Origin: Halobacteriovoraceae bacterium
GTDB taxonomy: Bacteria; Bdellovibrionota; Bacteriovoracia; Bacteriovoracales; Bacteriovoracaceae
Assembly (NCBI GenBank): GCA_018646195.1
Contig: JABGVH010000154.1
Coordinates: 1 to 41,111, forward strand
DNA: 41,111 nucleotides
Direction of reading: 5' to 3'
Position 1 is the stretch's first letter. Each line of letters opens with the position of its first letter. The notes beneath the pieces were generated by a model. That model made no database searches, was not told the DNA's origin, and was given only the letters and a program-made list of their open reading frames with translations. Below, one piece after another: positions 8,173 through 17,491 of the stretch. Made by a program: the position numbers and the translations under genes.

Positions 8173-8721
8173 ATGAAGAAATTTTTTCCAGTATTTTTAA
8201 CCATTTTAGTTTTCTCAGGCTTCCTGGTTGGGCAGGTTTTTTTCGATTTACTTGACCTTCCCGCTCGCCCATCAAAGACAGAGAGGAAGCTGAACGCTCA
8301 TTATGAAGGGCTCTTCTATAAATTAAAGATGGTGGATACTAAAAAGAAAGATTTTGACCTCAAAGCATTAAAACAAAAAGTGGTCATCCTCAATTTTTGG
8401 GCCTCATGGTGTATTCCGTGCCTTGATGAAATGCCTTCACTGGTTAAAGTTCAAAAAAAATATGGTGAAAAACTTCTGATACTTGGCATTAATACTGATG
8501 AAGAAAATCAAAATAAGGCCATCAAAAAAATAGTAAAAAAATACAAATTAAACTTTCCAGTGATACCGGATTCTAAAAATAAAATTCTCGATCAATTTTT
8601 AATTAGCGGGCTACCTTATTCAATTATCTTTGTAGATGGAAAAGTACATCAAGTTTCTCAGGGATCTAAAGATTTTTTCTCTGGGGAAATGGTAGAATTC
8701 TACGACAAAACCATCTTATAA
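8173..8721 (+). CDS. TlpA/ResA-like thioredoxin-fold protein, membrane-anchored
   Basis: 182 residues. An N-terminal hydrophobic segment (about residues 5-25) acts as signal anchor or signal peptide. The thioredoxin fold carries WASWCIPC with redox cysteines Cys80 and Cys83, and a cis-proline site in SGLPYSI. The family reduces or exchanges disulfides in the periplasm, for example during cytochrome c maturation, and the substrate cannot be read from the sequence. The pattern NFWASWC...E.PSL matches the TlpA/ResA/CcmG group rather than DsbA. The Shine-Dalgarno is poor. Its 3' end lies three bases from the convergent Kazal lipoprotein gene, whose cysteine-rich product would itself need disulfides; that link is only a suggestion. 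Confidence 0.9.
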   Translation: MKKFFPVFLTILVFSGFLVGQVFFDLLDLPARPSKTERKLNAHYEGLFYKLKMVDTKKKDFDLKALKQKVVILNFWASWCIPCLDEMPSLVKVQKKYGEKLLILGINTDEENQNKAIKKIVKKYKLNFPVIPDSKNKILDQFLISGLPYSIIFVDGKVHQVSQGSKDFFSGEMVEFYDKTIL

Positions 8722-8724
8722 AAA

Positions 8725-9102
8725 TTACTGACAGGTTCCGAAGTGAGAGAAGCTAGCGCCATCAGCTGCGCGTGTTTGATCAGTGGAATAAGTTTGAGTT
8801 CCCATTCCATCTTTATAACCACAGACATTACCGGGTTGAGTAGAGTAATAATTTACACCGGAGTTACAAGTCCCATCTGAAAAGGTTTTCTGATCACAAT
8901 TGGCCCAGCATGAATTGGTGTAATTTATTCCCTCATTAATACAGACTGGTTGATAAGAAATTTCGCTGCAGACACAGCTCTGATTAGTTGAAAATGTGCT
9001 TGAGGTCCCCGAGGTCGAACGGACCGAACGTGGATTTTGGTTGCCACAGGCATAGAGAAAAAATCCTGTGAGAAACATAAAAAGCAAAACTCTTTTGAAC
9101 AT
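8725..9102 (-). CDS. Lipoprotein with Kazal-type protease-inhibitor domain
   Basis: 125 residues. The signal peptide ends in a lipobox (FFLYAC, lipidated Cys19), followed by a Ser/Thr-rich linker. Residues 43-79 form a Kazal-type module with six cysteines (43, 45, 54, 65, 69, 79) and the diagnostic PVC...G..Y.NSCWANC core. A second short segment with Cys94 and Cys124 has the remnant pattern VCGYKDG and may be a degenerate partner module. Kazal domains inhibit serine proteases through an exposed loop near the second and third cysteines. Anchored to the envelope, this one could protect the cell surface from proteases, but that is inference. The Shine-Dalgarno AAGGAG is strong. Confidence 0.85.
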   Translation of the reverse strand: MFKRVLLFMFLTGFFLYACGNQNPRSVRSTSGTSSTFSTNQSCVCSEISYQPVCINEGINYTNSCWANCDQKTFSDGTCNSGVNYYSTQPGNVCGYKDGMGTQTYSTDQTRAADGASFSHFGTCQ

Positions 9103-9123
9103 AATAGCTCCTTAAGCCTATTA
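9102..9123 (-). promoter_or_regulatory. Possible start-site hairpin of the Kazal gene mRNA
   Basis: On the minus strand TAATAG and CTATTA are complementary and flank ten bases containing the Shine-Dalgarno AAGGAG, with the A of the start codon in the 3' arm. It would put the ribosome-binding site in a hairpin loop. The stem is only six AT-rich pairs, so it may be chance. Just upstream lies a perfect 12-base palindrome TTTGAGCTCAAA (9137-9148). Confidence 0.25.
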
Positions 9124-9154
9124 GCTTTTCGGAATATTTGAGCTCAAAATTAAG

Positions 9155-10381
9155 TTAAATCGTCGGGATAACAACAGCGCTATTTCGACCCCAAGAATAG
9201 GTGATATGCGCTAATGATTGGCTTTTAAATAGTGAAAATTTGGAGGCCAGTCCATTTACTAGAGCACCTTGGTCGGTTATTCCCAAAGCATGGGCGGCAT
9301 TATGGGTTATCGAGCTCCAGAGTTCGGCGGAGTTCATTCTGTAAAGTGGAGCGCTCATAGCGGCGATTTGCAGCACATTATCCCAGTGGCAAGAACCTGG
9401 ATTATAGTCGGATGCGATGGCGACTTTGCAGCCGGCATCTAAAAATTTACGGGCATTGGCCTGAGGCTTACCAAGAAAACTGCCTGTTCCTGGAAGAAGG
9501 GTCGCCACCGTTTTAGATTCGGCGAGACTTTTTATTCCACGGTCACTGGTACAGAGAAGATGGTCTGTCGATAGCGCTTGGTACTTTACCGCCAGCTCTG
9601 CGCCAGCATTATCTTGGAATTCATCGGCGTGACTTTTTACTGGTATCCCTAGTCGCTTAGCGCTTTCAAAAAGCGTTTGGGTATCATTGGAATCGAAGTA
9701 ACCCTCTTCGTGAAAAATATCAACTGCATCTAAAATATTTTCAGAAGCAAGTTTCTCAAGAAGAGGTAAGACTAACTGGGAAATATAACTCTTAGATTCT
9801 GCAAATTCTTTGGGGACCGCATGGGCCGCCATATAGGTATTCTTAATTTGGATGCGGTCCTTAAAAGCAACTTTAAGCTTATTTATAATATGGCTAATTT
9901 GGTATTCACTTTCAAAATTCAAACCGTAGCCACTTTTAATTTCAATAGTACCGACGCCATATGTGCCAAGTCTTTCGATTCTTTCACTGGTCAGCTCAAA
10001 GAGTTGATCAGCAGAAAGTGCATTGGTTCCATTCATGGTATTTAAAATACCACCGCCGGCCTTGGCAATTTCTTGATAGTCAGCACCATCTAAACGCAAG
10101 CTATATTCTTTTGCCCGGTCGCCACCGAAAATAAGATGGGTATGGCAGTCGACAATTTGTGGCGTAAGTACATGGCCTGGCAATTCGATTTTCTTGGATT
10201 TTTGATACTCACTTGGAAGGTCTTGAGCCTTGCCTACCCAGTGAATTTTTTGATCGTCAAAAGCGATAGCAGCGTCAGCTATTATAGAAAGATCATCGGG
10301 GACAAGTTTTCGCCCGTCTTTGTCAGCAACCCCACTAAGGGTGGCAATCTGATTAAGTTTTGTGAATACTTTTACGCTCAT
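9155..10381 (-). CDS. hutI: Imidazolonepropionase
   Basis: 408 residues, normal length. It opens imidazolone-5-propionate to N-formimidoyl-L-glutamate, step three of histidine degradation. It shows the amidohydrolase metal site VDCHTHLIFGG (about residue 80), the metal/substrate histidines in YMAAHAVP and KSHADEF, and the late catalytic Asp in ASDYNPGSCHW. It is the last gene of the hutH-hutU-hutI run, six bases after hutU. The enzyme that removes the formimino group (HutG or HutF/HutG type) is not in the window, so completion of the route to glutamate depends on genes elsewhere. Confidence 0.97.
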   Translation of the reverse strand: MSVKVFTKLNQIATLSGVADKDGRKLVPDDLSIIADAAIAFDDQKIHWVGKAQDLPSEYQKSKKIELPGHVLTPQIVDCHTHLIFGGDRAKEYSLRLDGADYQEIAKAGGGILNTMNGTNALSADQLFELTSERIERLGTYGVGTIEIKSGYGLNFESEYQISHIINKLKVAFKDRIQIKNTYMAAHAVPKEFAESKSYISQLVLPLLEKLASENILDAVDIFHEEGYFDSNDTQTLFESAKRLGIPVKSHADEFQDNAGAELAVKYQALSTDHLLCTSDRGIKSLAESKTVATLLPGTGSFLGKPQANARKFLDAGCKVAIASDYNPGSCHWDNVLQIAAMSAPLYRMNSAELWSSITHNAAHALGITDQGALVNGLASKFSLFKSQSLAHITYSWGRNSAVVIPTI

Positions 10382-10387
10382 AGTTTC

Positions 10388-12046
10388 CTAATTCTGTGAC
10401 GGGAATCCGATATTGGTTTTAGGCATCCATTCTTTGGCCTCATCGTAACCAGCATCGACGTGACGGATGATTCCCATTCCCGGGTCTGCATTTAAAACCC
10501 TTTTAATCCGCTCATCCATATCTTTGCTACCATCGGCGACGATAACCATTCCGGCATGCTGGCTGTAACCAATTCCAACACCGCCACCATGGTGAAAACT
10601 AGTCCAGCTAGCACCGTTCATAGTGTTTATCATTAAATTTAAAAGAGGCCAGTCAGAAACGGCGTCGGTTCCATCTTTCATGGACTCAGTTTCTCTATTA
10701 GGTGAGGCGACAGACCCGCAATCGAGGTGATCGCGACCAATTACAATAGGCGCCTTAACAAGCTTGTCTCTCACCAATTGATTAAATAATAGGCCAGCTT
10801 TTTCTCGTTCGCCATACTTTAGCCAACAGATACGTGCTGGCATTCCCTGAAAGGCGACCATTTCTGAGGCCTTATCTAACCAGTTATGGAGTTTAGAATT
10901 TTCTGGAAAAAGTTTCTTTAGCGCTTCATCTGTAACCCGAATATCTTCTGGGTCACCTGACAGCGCCATCCAGCGGAAAGGTCCTGAACCCTGGCAAAAG
11001 AGTGGACGAATATAAGCAGGAACAAAACCGGGAAAATCAAAAGCATTTTCAACTCCCGAAATTCTGGCACCCTCTCTTAGATTGTTACCGTAATCAAAGG
11101 TATGGGAACCTTTTTTCTGTAACGCAAGCATGGCGAGTACATGGTCTCCCATTGTTTTATAACTTAGGTCCTGATATTTTTTCGGGTCTGATGTTCTAAG
11201 TGCCAATGCTTCTTTTAAACTCATGGCCCTAGGAACATAGCCATTAAGTGGGTCATGTGCCGAAGTTTGATCGGTGACTAACTCTGGTACCACATCCTGC
11301 TTTAAGATAAATTCAAAGAAGTCAGCGGCATTGCCTTCAACAGCAATCGAAGTTGCAGTAGAACTTTCTTTTGCCGCAAGCGCTAGTTTTAATCCCTCTT
11401 CGAAAGAGTTGGCGAATGTATCGAGGTAACGTGTTTGAAGTCTTTTTTCAATGCGACTAGGATCGACATCGCATCCCAGGAAAACGCCTCCGGCCATTTT
11501 AACCGCCAAGGGTTGGGCCCCTCCCATTCCTCCGAGTCCCGCCGTTAGTGTGATGGTCCCTTTGAGGTCCTTGTCTTCACCATAATGTTTTTCGGCGGCG
11601 GCCATAAAGGTTTCGTAAGTTCCCTGAAGAATTCCCTGGGTTCCAATATAAATCCAAGAGCCGGCGGTCATTTGGCCATACATCATCAGGCCTTGATCTT
11701 TTAATTTATTAAAATGATCCCAATTTCCCCAATTGGGAACAAGATTTGAATTTGCGATGAGAACTCTTGGTCCGTGACTATGTGAAGGAATAACGGCAAC
11801 CGGTTTTCCCGATTGCATTAATAAGGTTTGATTATCTTCAAGCTCTTTAAGTGCTTTAATAGTATCACTTAGGGCCTGGTGAGAGCGTACCGCCTGACCA
11901 TTTCCACCATAGACAATCAGTCGCTCGCGATCTTCGGCAACCTCAGGGTGTAAATTATTTAAGAGACAACGAAGAGCGGCTTCTTGGTGCCAACCTTTAC
12001 AGGTTAATTCAGCACCAGTGGGAGGGAGAGGTATTTCATTTTTCAT
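10388..12046 (-). CDS. hutU: Urocanate hydratase
   Basis: 552 residues, typical of urocanase. It hydrates urocanate to imidazolone propionate using tightly bound NAD+ as electrophile. Visible: the NAD-binding [15 protein letters not shown] stretch, [12 protein letters not shown], and [19 protein letters not shown], which matches the conserved catalytic-region pattern. The start ATG overlaps the hutH stop by one base (TAATG), so translation is coupled. It is the middle gene of the hut run. Confidence 0.98.
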   Translation of the reverse strand: MKNEIPLPPTGAELTCKGWHQEAALRCLLNNLHPEVAEDRERLIVYGGNGQAVRSHQALSDTIKALKELEDNQTLLMQSGKPVAVIPSHSHGPRVLIANSNLVPNWGNWDHFNKLKDQGLMMYGQMTAGSWIYIGTQGILQGTYETFMAAAEKHYGEDKDLKGTITLTAGLGGMGGAQPLAVKMAGGVFLGCDVDPSRIEKRLQTRYLDTFANSFEEGLKLALAAKESSTATSIAVEGNAADFFEFILKQDVVPELVTDQTSAHDPLNGYVPRAMSLKEALALRTSDPKKYQDLSYKTMGDHVLAMLALQKKGSHTFDYGNNLREGARISGVENAFDFPGFVPAYIRPLFCQGSGPFRWMALSGDPEDIRVTDEALKKLFPENSKLHNWLDKASEMVAFQGMPARICWLKYGEREKAGLLFNQLVRDKLVKAPIVIGRDHLDCGSVASPNRETESMKDGTDAVSDWPLLNLMINTMNGASWTSFHHGGGVGIGYSQHAGMVIVADGSKDMDERIKRVLNADPGMGIIRHVDAGYDEAKEWMPKTNIGFPSQN

Positions 12047-13605
12047 TATTTTAATTCTCCAGTATGCTTTTCTGCAGCTTTAACTAATTCATTTGAATTT
12101 ATAAGTTTCACGATATTTTTGATGTCGGTGCTTAGAACTCGATCTTGTTCAATTATAGGAACATGTTTTCTTATTAGAGTGTGGACCTGATTGAGAGCTT
12201 CCGATGACTTAAGAGGTTTTTGGAATTCTAATGCCTGACTATTGCAAAGCAATTCAATTGAAAGGACATATTTCACATTCTCTAAAACTTCCATTAATTT
12301 TCTACCAGCTGTTACACCCATTGAAACATGGTCTTCTTTATCAGTAGACGTTGGAACAGAGTCGACGGAAGCCGGATGGCAGTAGATCTTATTTTCTGAG
12401 ACCAGAGCGGCAGCGGTGACGTGGGCAATCATTAGGCCACTATTTAGACCCGAATCTTTAATTAAGAAAGCCGGTAGGTCGGAAAAAGTGGGGTTCATCA
12501 TTTTTTCAATTCTTCTTTCACAGATATTGGCAATTTCACTTAGTCCCATTGTTAGGTAATCCATAACTAGGGCGAGGGCCTCACCATGAAAGTTTCCACC
12601 AGAGATAACTTTCCCTTCCTCTACGAAGATGAGTGGATTATCAGTTACTGAATTCAGTTCGATTGATACAACTTCCTCAGCGTGTCGCAAAGTTTGTCTG
12701 CAGGCGCCATGGACTTGGGGTACGCAACGAAGCGAATAGGGGTCTTGAACTTTTCCACAATCATCATGGGAGTCTTTAATCTGGCTGCCTTTTAATAAGA
12801 GGTTCAGATTATAAGTGGCATCTTCTTGCCCTGGATGGGGTTTTAGTTTTGTAATCAAAGGGGAGTAGGCCTTTGAAGTGCCGCGAACTCCATCTAATGT
12901 GAGACAGGAAGAAATGTCGGCAATTTTAAAAATTCTCTTGGCCTCATAACAACCAAGCGCTCCTAAGGCCGCCATAACAGCAGTACCGTTTATTAATGCA
13001 AGTCCATCCTTAGGCCCAAGTACCGCTGGTTTATGACCAATATAATCGATCGCAAAACTAGAACCAATAGTTTTTCCTTGGAACTGGACTTCGCCTTCTC
13101 CGATTAAGGCCAGGGCAATATGGCTTAGAGGCGCAAGGTCTCCTGAAGCGCCAACCGATCCTTTGGTGGGAACGAGGGGAACAATGTCGTAATTTATAAA
13201 TTTTAATAAGAGATCGACTATTAGCGGGTTAATTCCAGAAAATCCGCTGATTAAGCAATTGGCTCGCAAGAGCATAATGGCGCGAGTATAAGGTATGCTG
13301 AAATTTGGTCCAACTCCGGTGCAATGACTTCGAATAAGATTTACCTGAAGCTGTGCTAAGTCTTCTTTTGCAATTTGGTGACTGGAAAGTGCGCCAAAGC
13401 CTGTGTTAATACCGTAAATGGGTTCATCTTTATCGAGCAGCTCTAAAATATATTGGCGCGAACTATTCATCTTTTTAGAAGAATCGTTGGCTATAGAAAG
13501 TTCTATCTCCCCGGGCTTAGCGTAGGCAACTTTATGAACTAGGTCGATAGTTAAATCCGAACCGGTTAAGACTATTTTTTCAGCATGATCAAAGGCGATA
13601 CCCAT
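12046..13605 (-). CDS. hutH: Histidine ammonia-lyase
   Basis: 519 residues. It deaminates histidine to urocanate using the self-made MIO prosthetic group. The MIO precursor Ala-Ser-Gly is present in [14 protein letters not shown] (about residues 150-157), with the catalytic Tyr loop near YGINTGFG (about residue 60) and SVTDNPLIF downstream. It starts two bases after the rpe stop, with no room for a promoter or terminator, so it appears to be transcribed with def-fmt-rpe. No HutC repressor or Hut transporter gene is nearby. Confidence 0.98.
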   Translation of the reverse strand: MGIAFDHAEKIVLTGSDLTIDLVHKVAYAKPGEIELSIANDSSKKMNSSRQYILELLDKDEPIYGINTGFGALSSHQIAKEDLAQLQVNLIRSHCTGVGPNFSIPYTRAIMLLRANCLISGFSGINPLIVDLLLKFINYDIVPLVPTKGSVGASGDLAPLSHIALALIGEGEVQFQGKTIGSSFAIDYIGHKPAVLGPKDGLALINGTAVMAALGALGCYEAKRIFKIADISSCLTLDGVRGTSKAYSPLITKLKPHPGQEDATYNLNLLLKGSQIKDSHDDCGKVQDPYSLRCVPQVHGACRQTLRHAEEVVSIELNSVTDNPLIFVEEGKVISGGNFHGEALALVMDYLTMGLSEIANICERRIEKMMNPTFSDLPAFLIKDSGLNSGLMIAHVTAAALVSENKIYCHPASVDSVPTSTDKEDHVSMGVTAGRKLMEVLENVKYVLSIELLCNSQALEFQKPLKSSEALNQVHTLIRKHVPIIEQDRVLSTDIKNIVKLINSNELVKAAEKHTGELK

Positions 13606-13607
13606 AA

Positions 13608-14261
13608 TTATCCTCTTAAGCTCTCTACACGTTTTTGGTATTCAGCCGGTCCAGCTTTAAAAATATAAGAGCCCGCCACTAAGTTAGTAGCACCATGGCT
13701 TAATAATTTCTGTGAATTAGAATCACTAACTCCACCATCTATTTGGATTTCGAAATTAAGGCCTAAGGCCTCTTTCTTACTGCTAATCTGATTGAGCCGG
13801 CCATAGGTCTCTTCAATAAATGACTGACCTCCAAACCCTGGCTCAACTGACATGACTAAGAGAAGGTCAATACTATATAGCACTTCGTCTGAAAGGTTTT
13901 CAATTGGAGTACCTGGTTTGATACTAATTCCAACACTGGGAAAATATTTTTTAGCCTCTTTAATTAGTGCCAAGGGATTTTCCGTTGCCTCGAGATGAAA
14001 TGTGAAATTATGAAGAGCAATATCTTTAAAGGTCTCAACATAGAACTCAGGGTTTGAAACCATTAAATGGGCATCAAGTTTAGTGCTGGTATTTTGACTC
14101 ATTTTTTTAACAAATGGATGCCCAAAAGTTAAATTGGGAACAAAGTGGCCATCCATAATATCTAAATGGAGCCAGAGATTATCAAACTTTTCAAACCTTT
14201 TAAGTTCCTCTTCTATATTTAAAAAATCACAGGAAAGTAGGCTGGGTGAAACTGTGATCAT
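13608..14261 (-). CDS. rpe: Ribulose-phosphate 3-epimerase
   Basis: 217 residues, a TIM-barrel enzyme interconverting ribulose-5-phosphate and xylulose-5-phosphate in the pentose phosphate pathway. Signatures: SLLSCDF at the start, metal ligands in HLDIMDGHFVPNLTFG, SVEPGFGGQSF, and the phosphate-binding QIDGGV and VAGSYIF. Its start overlaps the fmt stop by four bases (ATGA). Its product feeds Prs, encoded at 30300. Confidence 0.97.
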   Translation of the reverse strand: MITVSPSLLSCDFLNIEEELKRFEKFDNLWLHLDIMDGHFVPNLTFGHPFVKKMSQNTSTKLDAHLMVSNPEFYVETFKDIALHNFTFHLEATENPLALIKEAKKYFPSVGISIKPGTPIENLSDEVLYSIDLLLVMSVEPGFGGQSFIEETYGRLNQISSKKEALGLNFEIQIDGGVSDSNSQKLLSHGATNLVAGSYIFKAGPAEYQKRVESLRG

Positions 14262-15217
14262 GATAATCCTCCCTTTGGATTAATTTGAAATTCTTCGTTT
14301 TTATTATTTAAACCATTTAGTAATTGGGTATCTGTACACGCCTTCTTGCCTTCAAGCTGAACTTCCGTAAGGCGCAAGGCCCCGTCTAGGCAGCCAACTA
14401 AGAGGGTATTAAATTGGATTGAGAGCTCTCCCGCTTTTAGAGAAGAGGATTCCTTTTTTATATTTATTACCTTTAAGCGTTTATTATTTAAAAAGCAGAA
14501 GGTTCCAGGCCAGGGTTTAAGTGCCCTTACTTGATTAAAAATAACGTCCACTTTTTGGTTTTTGAAATCAATAAAACCATCATTCTTTTTTAAAGTCGGC
14601 GCCAGCGAGACCTGGGTCTCATCTTGCTTGGTGTAAGTAATGGTCCCTTCGATCAGCGACTTTATAAAGGGTTCAATTGAAATTGCGGCTTCTTTTTTTA
14701 GAAGGTCATACAATTCACCACCGGTAGTATCCTCTCCGATTTTAACTTGGCTGCTGTGTACTAAGTCACCGGCATCCATTTTTTTTACCATTTTTTGGAT
14801 TGAGACACCGGTTTGTTTATCGCCATTTAATAATGCGTATTGAATAGGCGCTGCTCCACGGTACTTAGGTAGCAGGGAGGTGTGAATATTAAAACAGCCA
14901 TGTTTTGGAAGTTCTAACATTTTACTACCGAGAAATTGAGCAAATGCTAAGACAATTATAAGGTCTACCCCTTGATCGCCAGCCTCTTTTAAAAATGCTT
15001 CTTCTCTATTTATATTTTCGGTTTGTATAAGTTTTAAATTGTGATCTTTTGCATACTGGGCAACTTCAGGGGTGGTTAATTTTTTACCTCTTCCAGCTGG
15101 CCTGTCAGGCATACTAACGACGGCATAGAGTTCGATATCAGAATTGTTTTTTAATGTTTCCAATACAGGTACTGAAAACTCAGGGGTGCCACAGAAGATT
15201 GTCTTTAAGCGGCTCAT
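14258..15217 (-). CDS. fmt: Methionyl-tRNA formyltransferase
   Basis: 319 residues, typical length. It formylates initiator Met-tRNA using 10-formyl-tetrahydrofolate. Visible: N-terminal FCGTPEFSVPVLE, the catalytic segment around CFNIHTSLLPKYRGAAPIQ, TGVSIQKMVKKMDAGD, and a C-terminal OB-like domain starting near the KPWPG motif. It overlaps def upstream and rpe downstream by four bases each (ATGA). The def-fmt pairing is a widely conserved arrangement. Confidence 0.97.
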   Translation of the reverse strand: MSRLKTIFCGTPEFSVPVLETLKNNSDIELYAVVSMPDRPAGRGKKLTTPEVAQYAKDHNLKLIQTENINREEAFLKEAGDQGVDLIIVLAFAQFLGSKMLELPKHGCFNIHTSLLPKYRGAAPIQYALLNGDKQTGVSIQKMVKKMDAGDLVHSSQVKIGEDTTGGELYDLLKKEAAISIEPFIKSLIEGTITYTKQDETQVSLAPTLKKNDGFIDFKNQKVDVIFNQVRALKPWPGTFCFLNNKRLKVINIKKESSSLKAGELSIQFNTLLVGCLDGALRLTEVQLEGKKACTDTQLLNGLNNKNEEFQINPKGGLS

Positions 15218-15810
15218 TTATTTTTTTTCTTTTTGAGAAATTTTTTCTTAAGTAGATTTTTTTTCAAAAGACTTAAGCGGTCGAGAAAGACGATTCCTTC
15301 GAGGTGGTCATTTTCATGCTGTATACAGACCGATAGTAACTCCTCGGCCTTCATGCTTTTAACTTCTCCGCTACAATTCTGATATTCCACTTCTAGTGAA
15401 CTATAGCGTTTCACCGATTCATAGAGACCCGGCAAACTCAAGCAGCCTTCTTCGTGCAGCTGTTCACCATCGAGTTCTTTTAAAACTGGGTTTATAAAAA
15501 CTAGCGGGTTGAATTCAGTACAACGTTTTTCTTTTGAGCCATCGGCCAGAGTTACATCTTCCCGTTGGTAGGAAATATCGAGTACAAAAATTCTTTTTGA
15601 AACACCGACCTGAGGTGCCGCCAGACCAATTCCGGGAGCGGTATACATAGTGTGCAGCAAATTCTTACAGAATTGTTCCAGATCGGCATCGAATTCGGTC
15701 ACTGGTTCTGCAACTTTTTTAAGAACAGGATGAGGGTATTTAAAAACCTGTAGTTTTTCCCCAACGCCATTAAAATCGCTGTTTAAGTCCCTTTGAATTG
15801 CTTCTTCCAT
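15214..15810 (-). CDS. def: Peptide deformylase
   Basis: 198 residues. It removes the formyl group from nascent proteins. All three metalloenzyme motifs are present: GIGLAAPQVG, EEGCLSLPG (metal-binding Cys) and QHENDHLEG (HExxH). The C-terminus is an unusual Lys/Leu tail of about 20 residues with a KKKFLKKKKNK end, which may contact ribosomal RNA. This is the first gene of the run def-fmt-rpe-hutH-hutU-hutI. The 40 bases upstream separate it from the end of the glycosyltransferase gene on the same strand, so a promoter of its own is possible but not obvious. Confidence 0.97.
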   Translation of the reverse strand: MEEAIQRDLNSDFNGVGEKLQVFKYPHPVLKKVAEPVTEFDADLEQFCKNLLHTMYTAPGIGLAAPQVGVSKRIFVLDISYQREDVTLADGSKEKRCTEFNPLVFINPVLKELDGEQLHEEGCLSLPGLYESVKRYSSLEVEYQNCSGEVKSMKAEELLSVCIQHENDHLEGIVFLDRLSLLKKNLLKKKFLKKKKNK

Positions 15811-15850
15811 GGCCTCTTATAGCATGGGTGCGTCGCGTTAGTCTAGATAG

Positions 15851-17491
15851 CTAGGGGTGATTTGAAAGGAGTAATAAATTTTCTCGAAGGCTGGATAATT
15901 CACCACTTTTTATGGCGCTGAATATTTCTTTGGGTCGGCGTCCGCGCCGCCAAATAGGCCAGGAGTGAATAACCTGCGCCAATTTCCCCAATTTGAGCTC
16001 GTTGAATAGTGATTCGTGAACAATATAGAATTCTTTGTGATTTTGGATATATTGCTCGATATTTCTCTTATCGAGGGTGGTTACCTTTTTATTAATCGCT
16101 TCCTCGATAAAATAAGGTTTTCTGAAAACAATAGCGACTTCTTTCTTCCTATTGGTCTGGATCGAGCGGACCACTTCTTGAGGCACCGTCGGTAGGTAGA
16201 ATTTGGGAAGGGTATAAACCCATAAAAAAGTTAAAGATAAGAATGTAGTCAGTACTAGCTGGTGCTTCATTTTGAAAAGATTAACACTTTGCCAAATAAG
16301 AAATGCAATAGAAAGGCAGGTGACTAAGATACTTTGAGGGTCACTAGGTAAGTCTTTAATGGTCAATGAAAGACTTAAGACTGAAATCAAGATACAATTG
16401 ATAACCAGAAGAATCCACTTACTAATTTTTGAAACTATTCCTTTTTCAAAATAGGGATAAGAGCGGTAGACCCCGATCAGTAATAAGGCCAAAAAGAAGG
16501 GTAGAGAAGGAATGGCGTAGTGATGGGATCTCTGATTTGGAATCATCCATAAAATTAAGAAGCAAAGAAAATTGAGCGCCAGGAATATGATTCCTCTACT
16601 ATCGGGGGAATGCAATTTTTTTAAAGTTGTCTTCCAAACATTTGAATAAAGTAATGGGATAAAGAGGCACCAAGGAAAGGAATAGACAAGTAGCCCCTGA
16701 ATCACAGATTTAAGTGGGTAGGATTGAGAAGAAAATTTTCCCAAGTTCTCTCTTATAAAAAAATATTCTATAAAATAATATCCGTATTTAAGGTAACAGG
16801 CGATATACCAAATACTACTTAAAACCGTGGCAATAGAAAATAATACAAATAATGGTTTAATAAATATTCTTTTAAAGGTTACATAAGTGTAAATCTGATA
16901 GCTTCCGAGTGAGAGACCGGCCATTACAAATGCCACAGGGCCCTTGATTAATGAGGCCATTGCCAAAAAAATAACTGAGAGGACAAAATCTCGTCTTCTT
17001 TTTTCCTCAAGGTATTCATAAAAATAAACGACCGCTAGAACAGTTAGAAGAGTCAGTGGCATCTCCATCATGAAGATACGCGAATACTTCAAAAAACCGA
17101 TACTAGATGCGAAGAATAAGAATGAAACCGGAAAGGGAATTTTAAAACGCTTTAAGATCCAATGGCAGAATAGGGCCAGGCTTGAAATACTTAATAGTAG
17201 TACGGTTATTCGGGCAAAAGCTATAGAGGGACCACCATTGAGAAAGTACAGAGGAAAGGGCATCCAAAAGTGAAGTGGTGGCTTGGACCAGTGAGGGTGG
17301 TCTAAATAGAGAGGTGTTAGAAAGCTTTTCTGTTGGAACATCTCTTTTGAAATTTGAAGGTAGAAACCTTCGGTACCCTGTCTTAAAGCATCAAGATTAG
17401 AGATTTCCCAGATGAAACCTACAAATACTAAAAGAATGGGCAGTAAGTATTTTTGTTGTGGGGAATTTATAAGTTTTTTAATTGCATCCAT
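15851..17491 (-). CDS. ArnT/PMT-like membrane glycosyltransferase
   Basis: 546 residues from ATG 17491, whose A is shared with the TGA of the upstream permease gene (TGATG). A TTG one codon earlier is an alternative. About ten to twelve hydrophobic segments form the N-terminal two thirds. The first periplasmic loop has the GT-C pattern LDALRQGTEGFYLQISKEM and then HWSKPPLHFW, matching the E..R..EG..E.A..M..KPPL.YW signature of ArnT/dolichyl-phosphate-mannose-type transferases. Such enzymes move a sugar from a polyprenyl-phosphate carrier to lipid A, glycan or protein. Donor and acceptor cannot be inferred. Its neighbour, an LPS-type permease, points to envelope lipid or LPS modification. Confidence 0.88.
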   Translation of the reverse strand: MDAIKKLINSPQQKYLLPILLVFVGFIWEISNLDALRQGTEGFYLQISKEMFQQKSFLTPLYLDHPHWSKPPLHFWMPFPLYFLNGGPSIAFARITVLLLSISSLALFCHWILKRFKIPFPVSFLFFASSIGFLKYSRIFMMEMPLTLLTVLAVVYFYEYLEEKRRRDFVLSVIFLAMASLIKGPVAFVMAGLSLGSYQIYTYVTFKRIFIKPLFVLFSIATVLSSIWYIACYLKYGYYFIEYFFIRENLGKFSSQSYPLKSVIQGLLVYSFPWCLFIPLLYSNVWKTTLKKLHSPDSRGIIFLALNFLCFLILWMIPNQRSHHYAIPSLPFFLALLLIGVYRSYPYFEKGIVSKISKWILLVINCILISVLSLSLTIKDLPSDPQSILVTCLSIAFLIWQSVNLFKMKHQLVLTTFLSLTFLWVYTLPKFYLPTVPQEVVRSIQTNRKKEVAIVFRKPYFIEEAINKKVTTLDKRNIEQYIQNHKEFYIVHESLFNELKLGKLAQVIHSWPIWRRGRRPKEIFSAIKSGELSSLRENLLLLSNHP

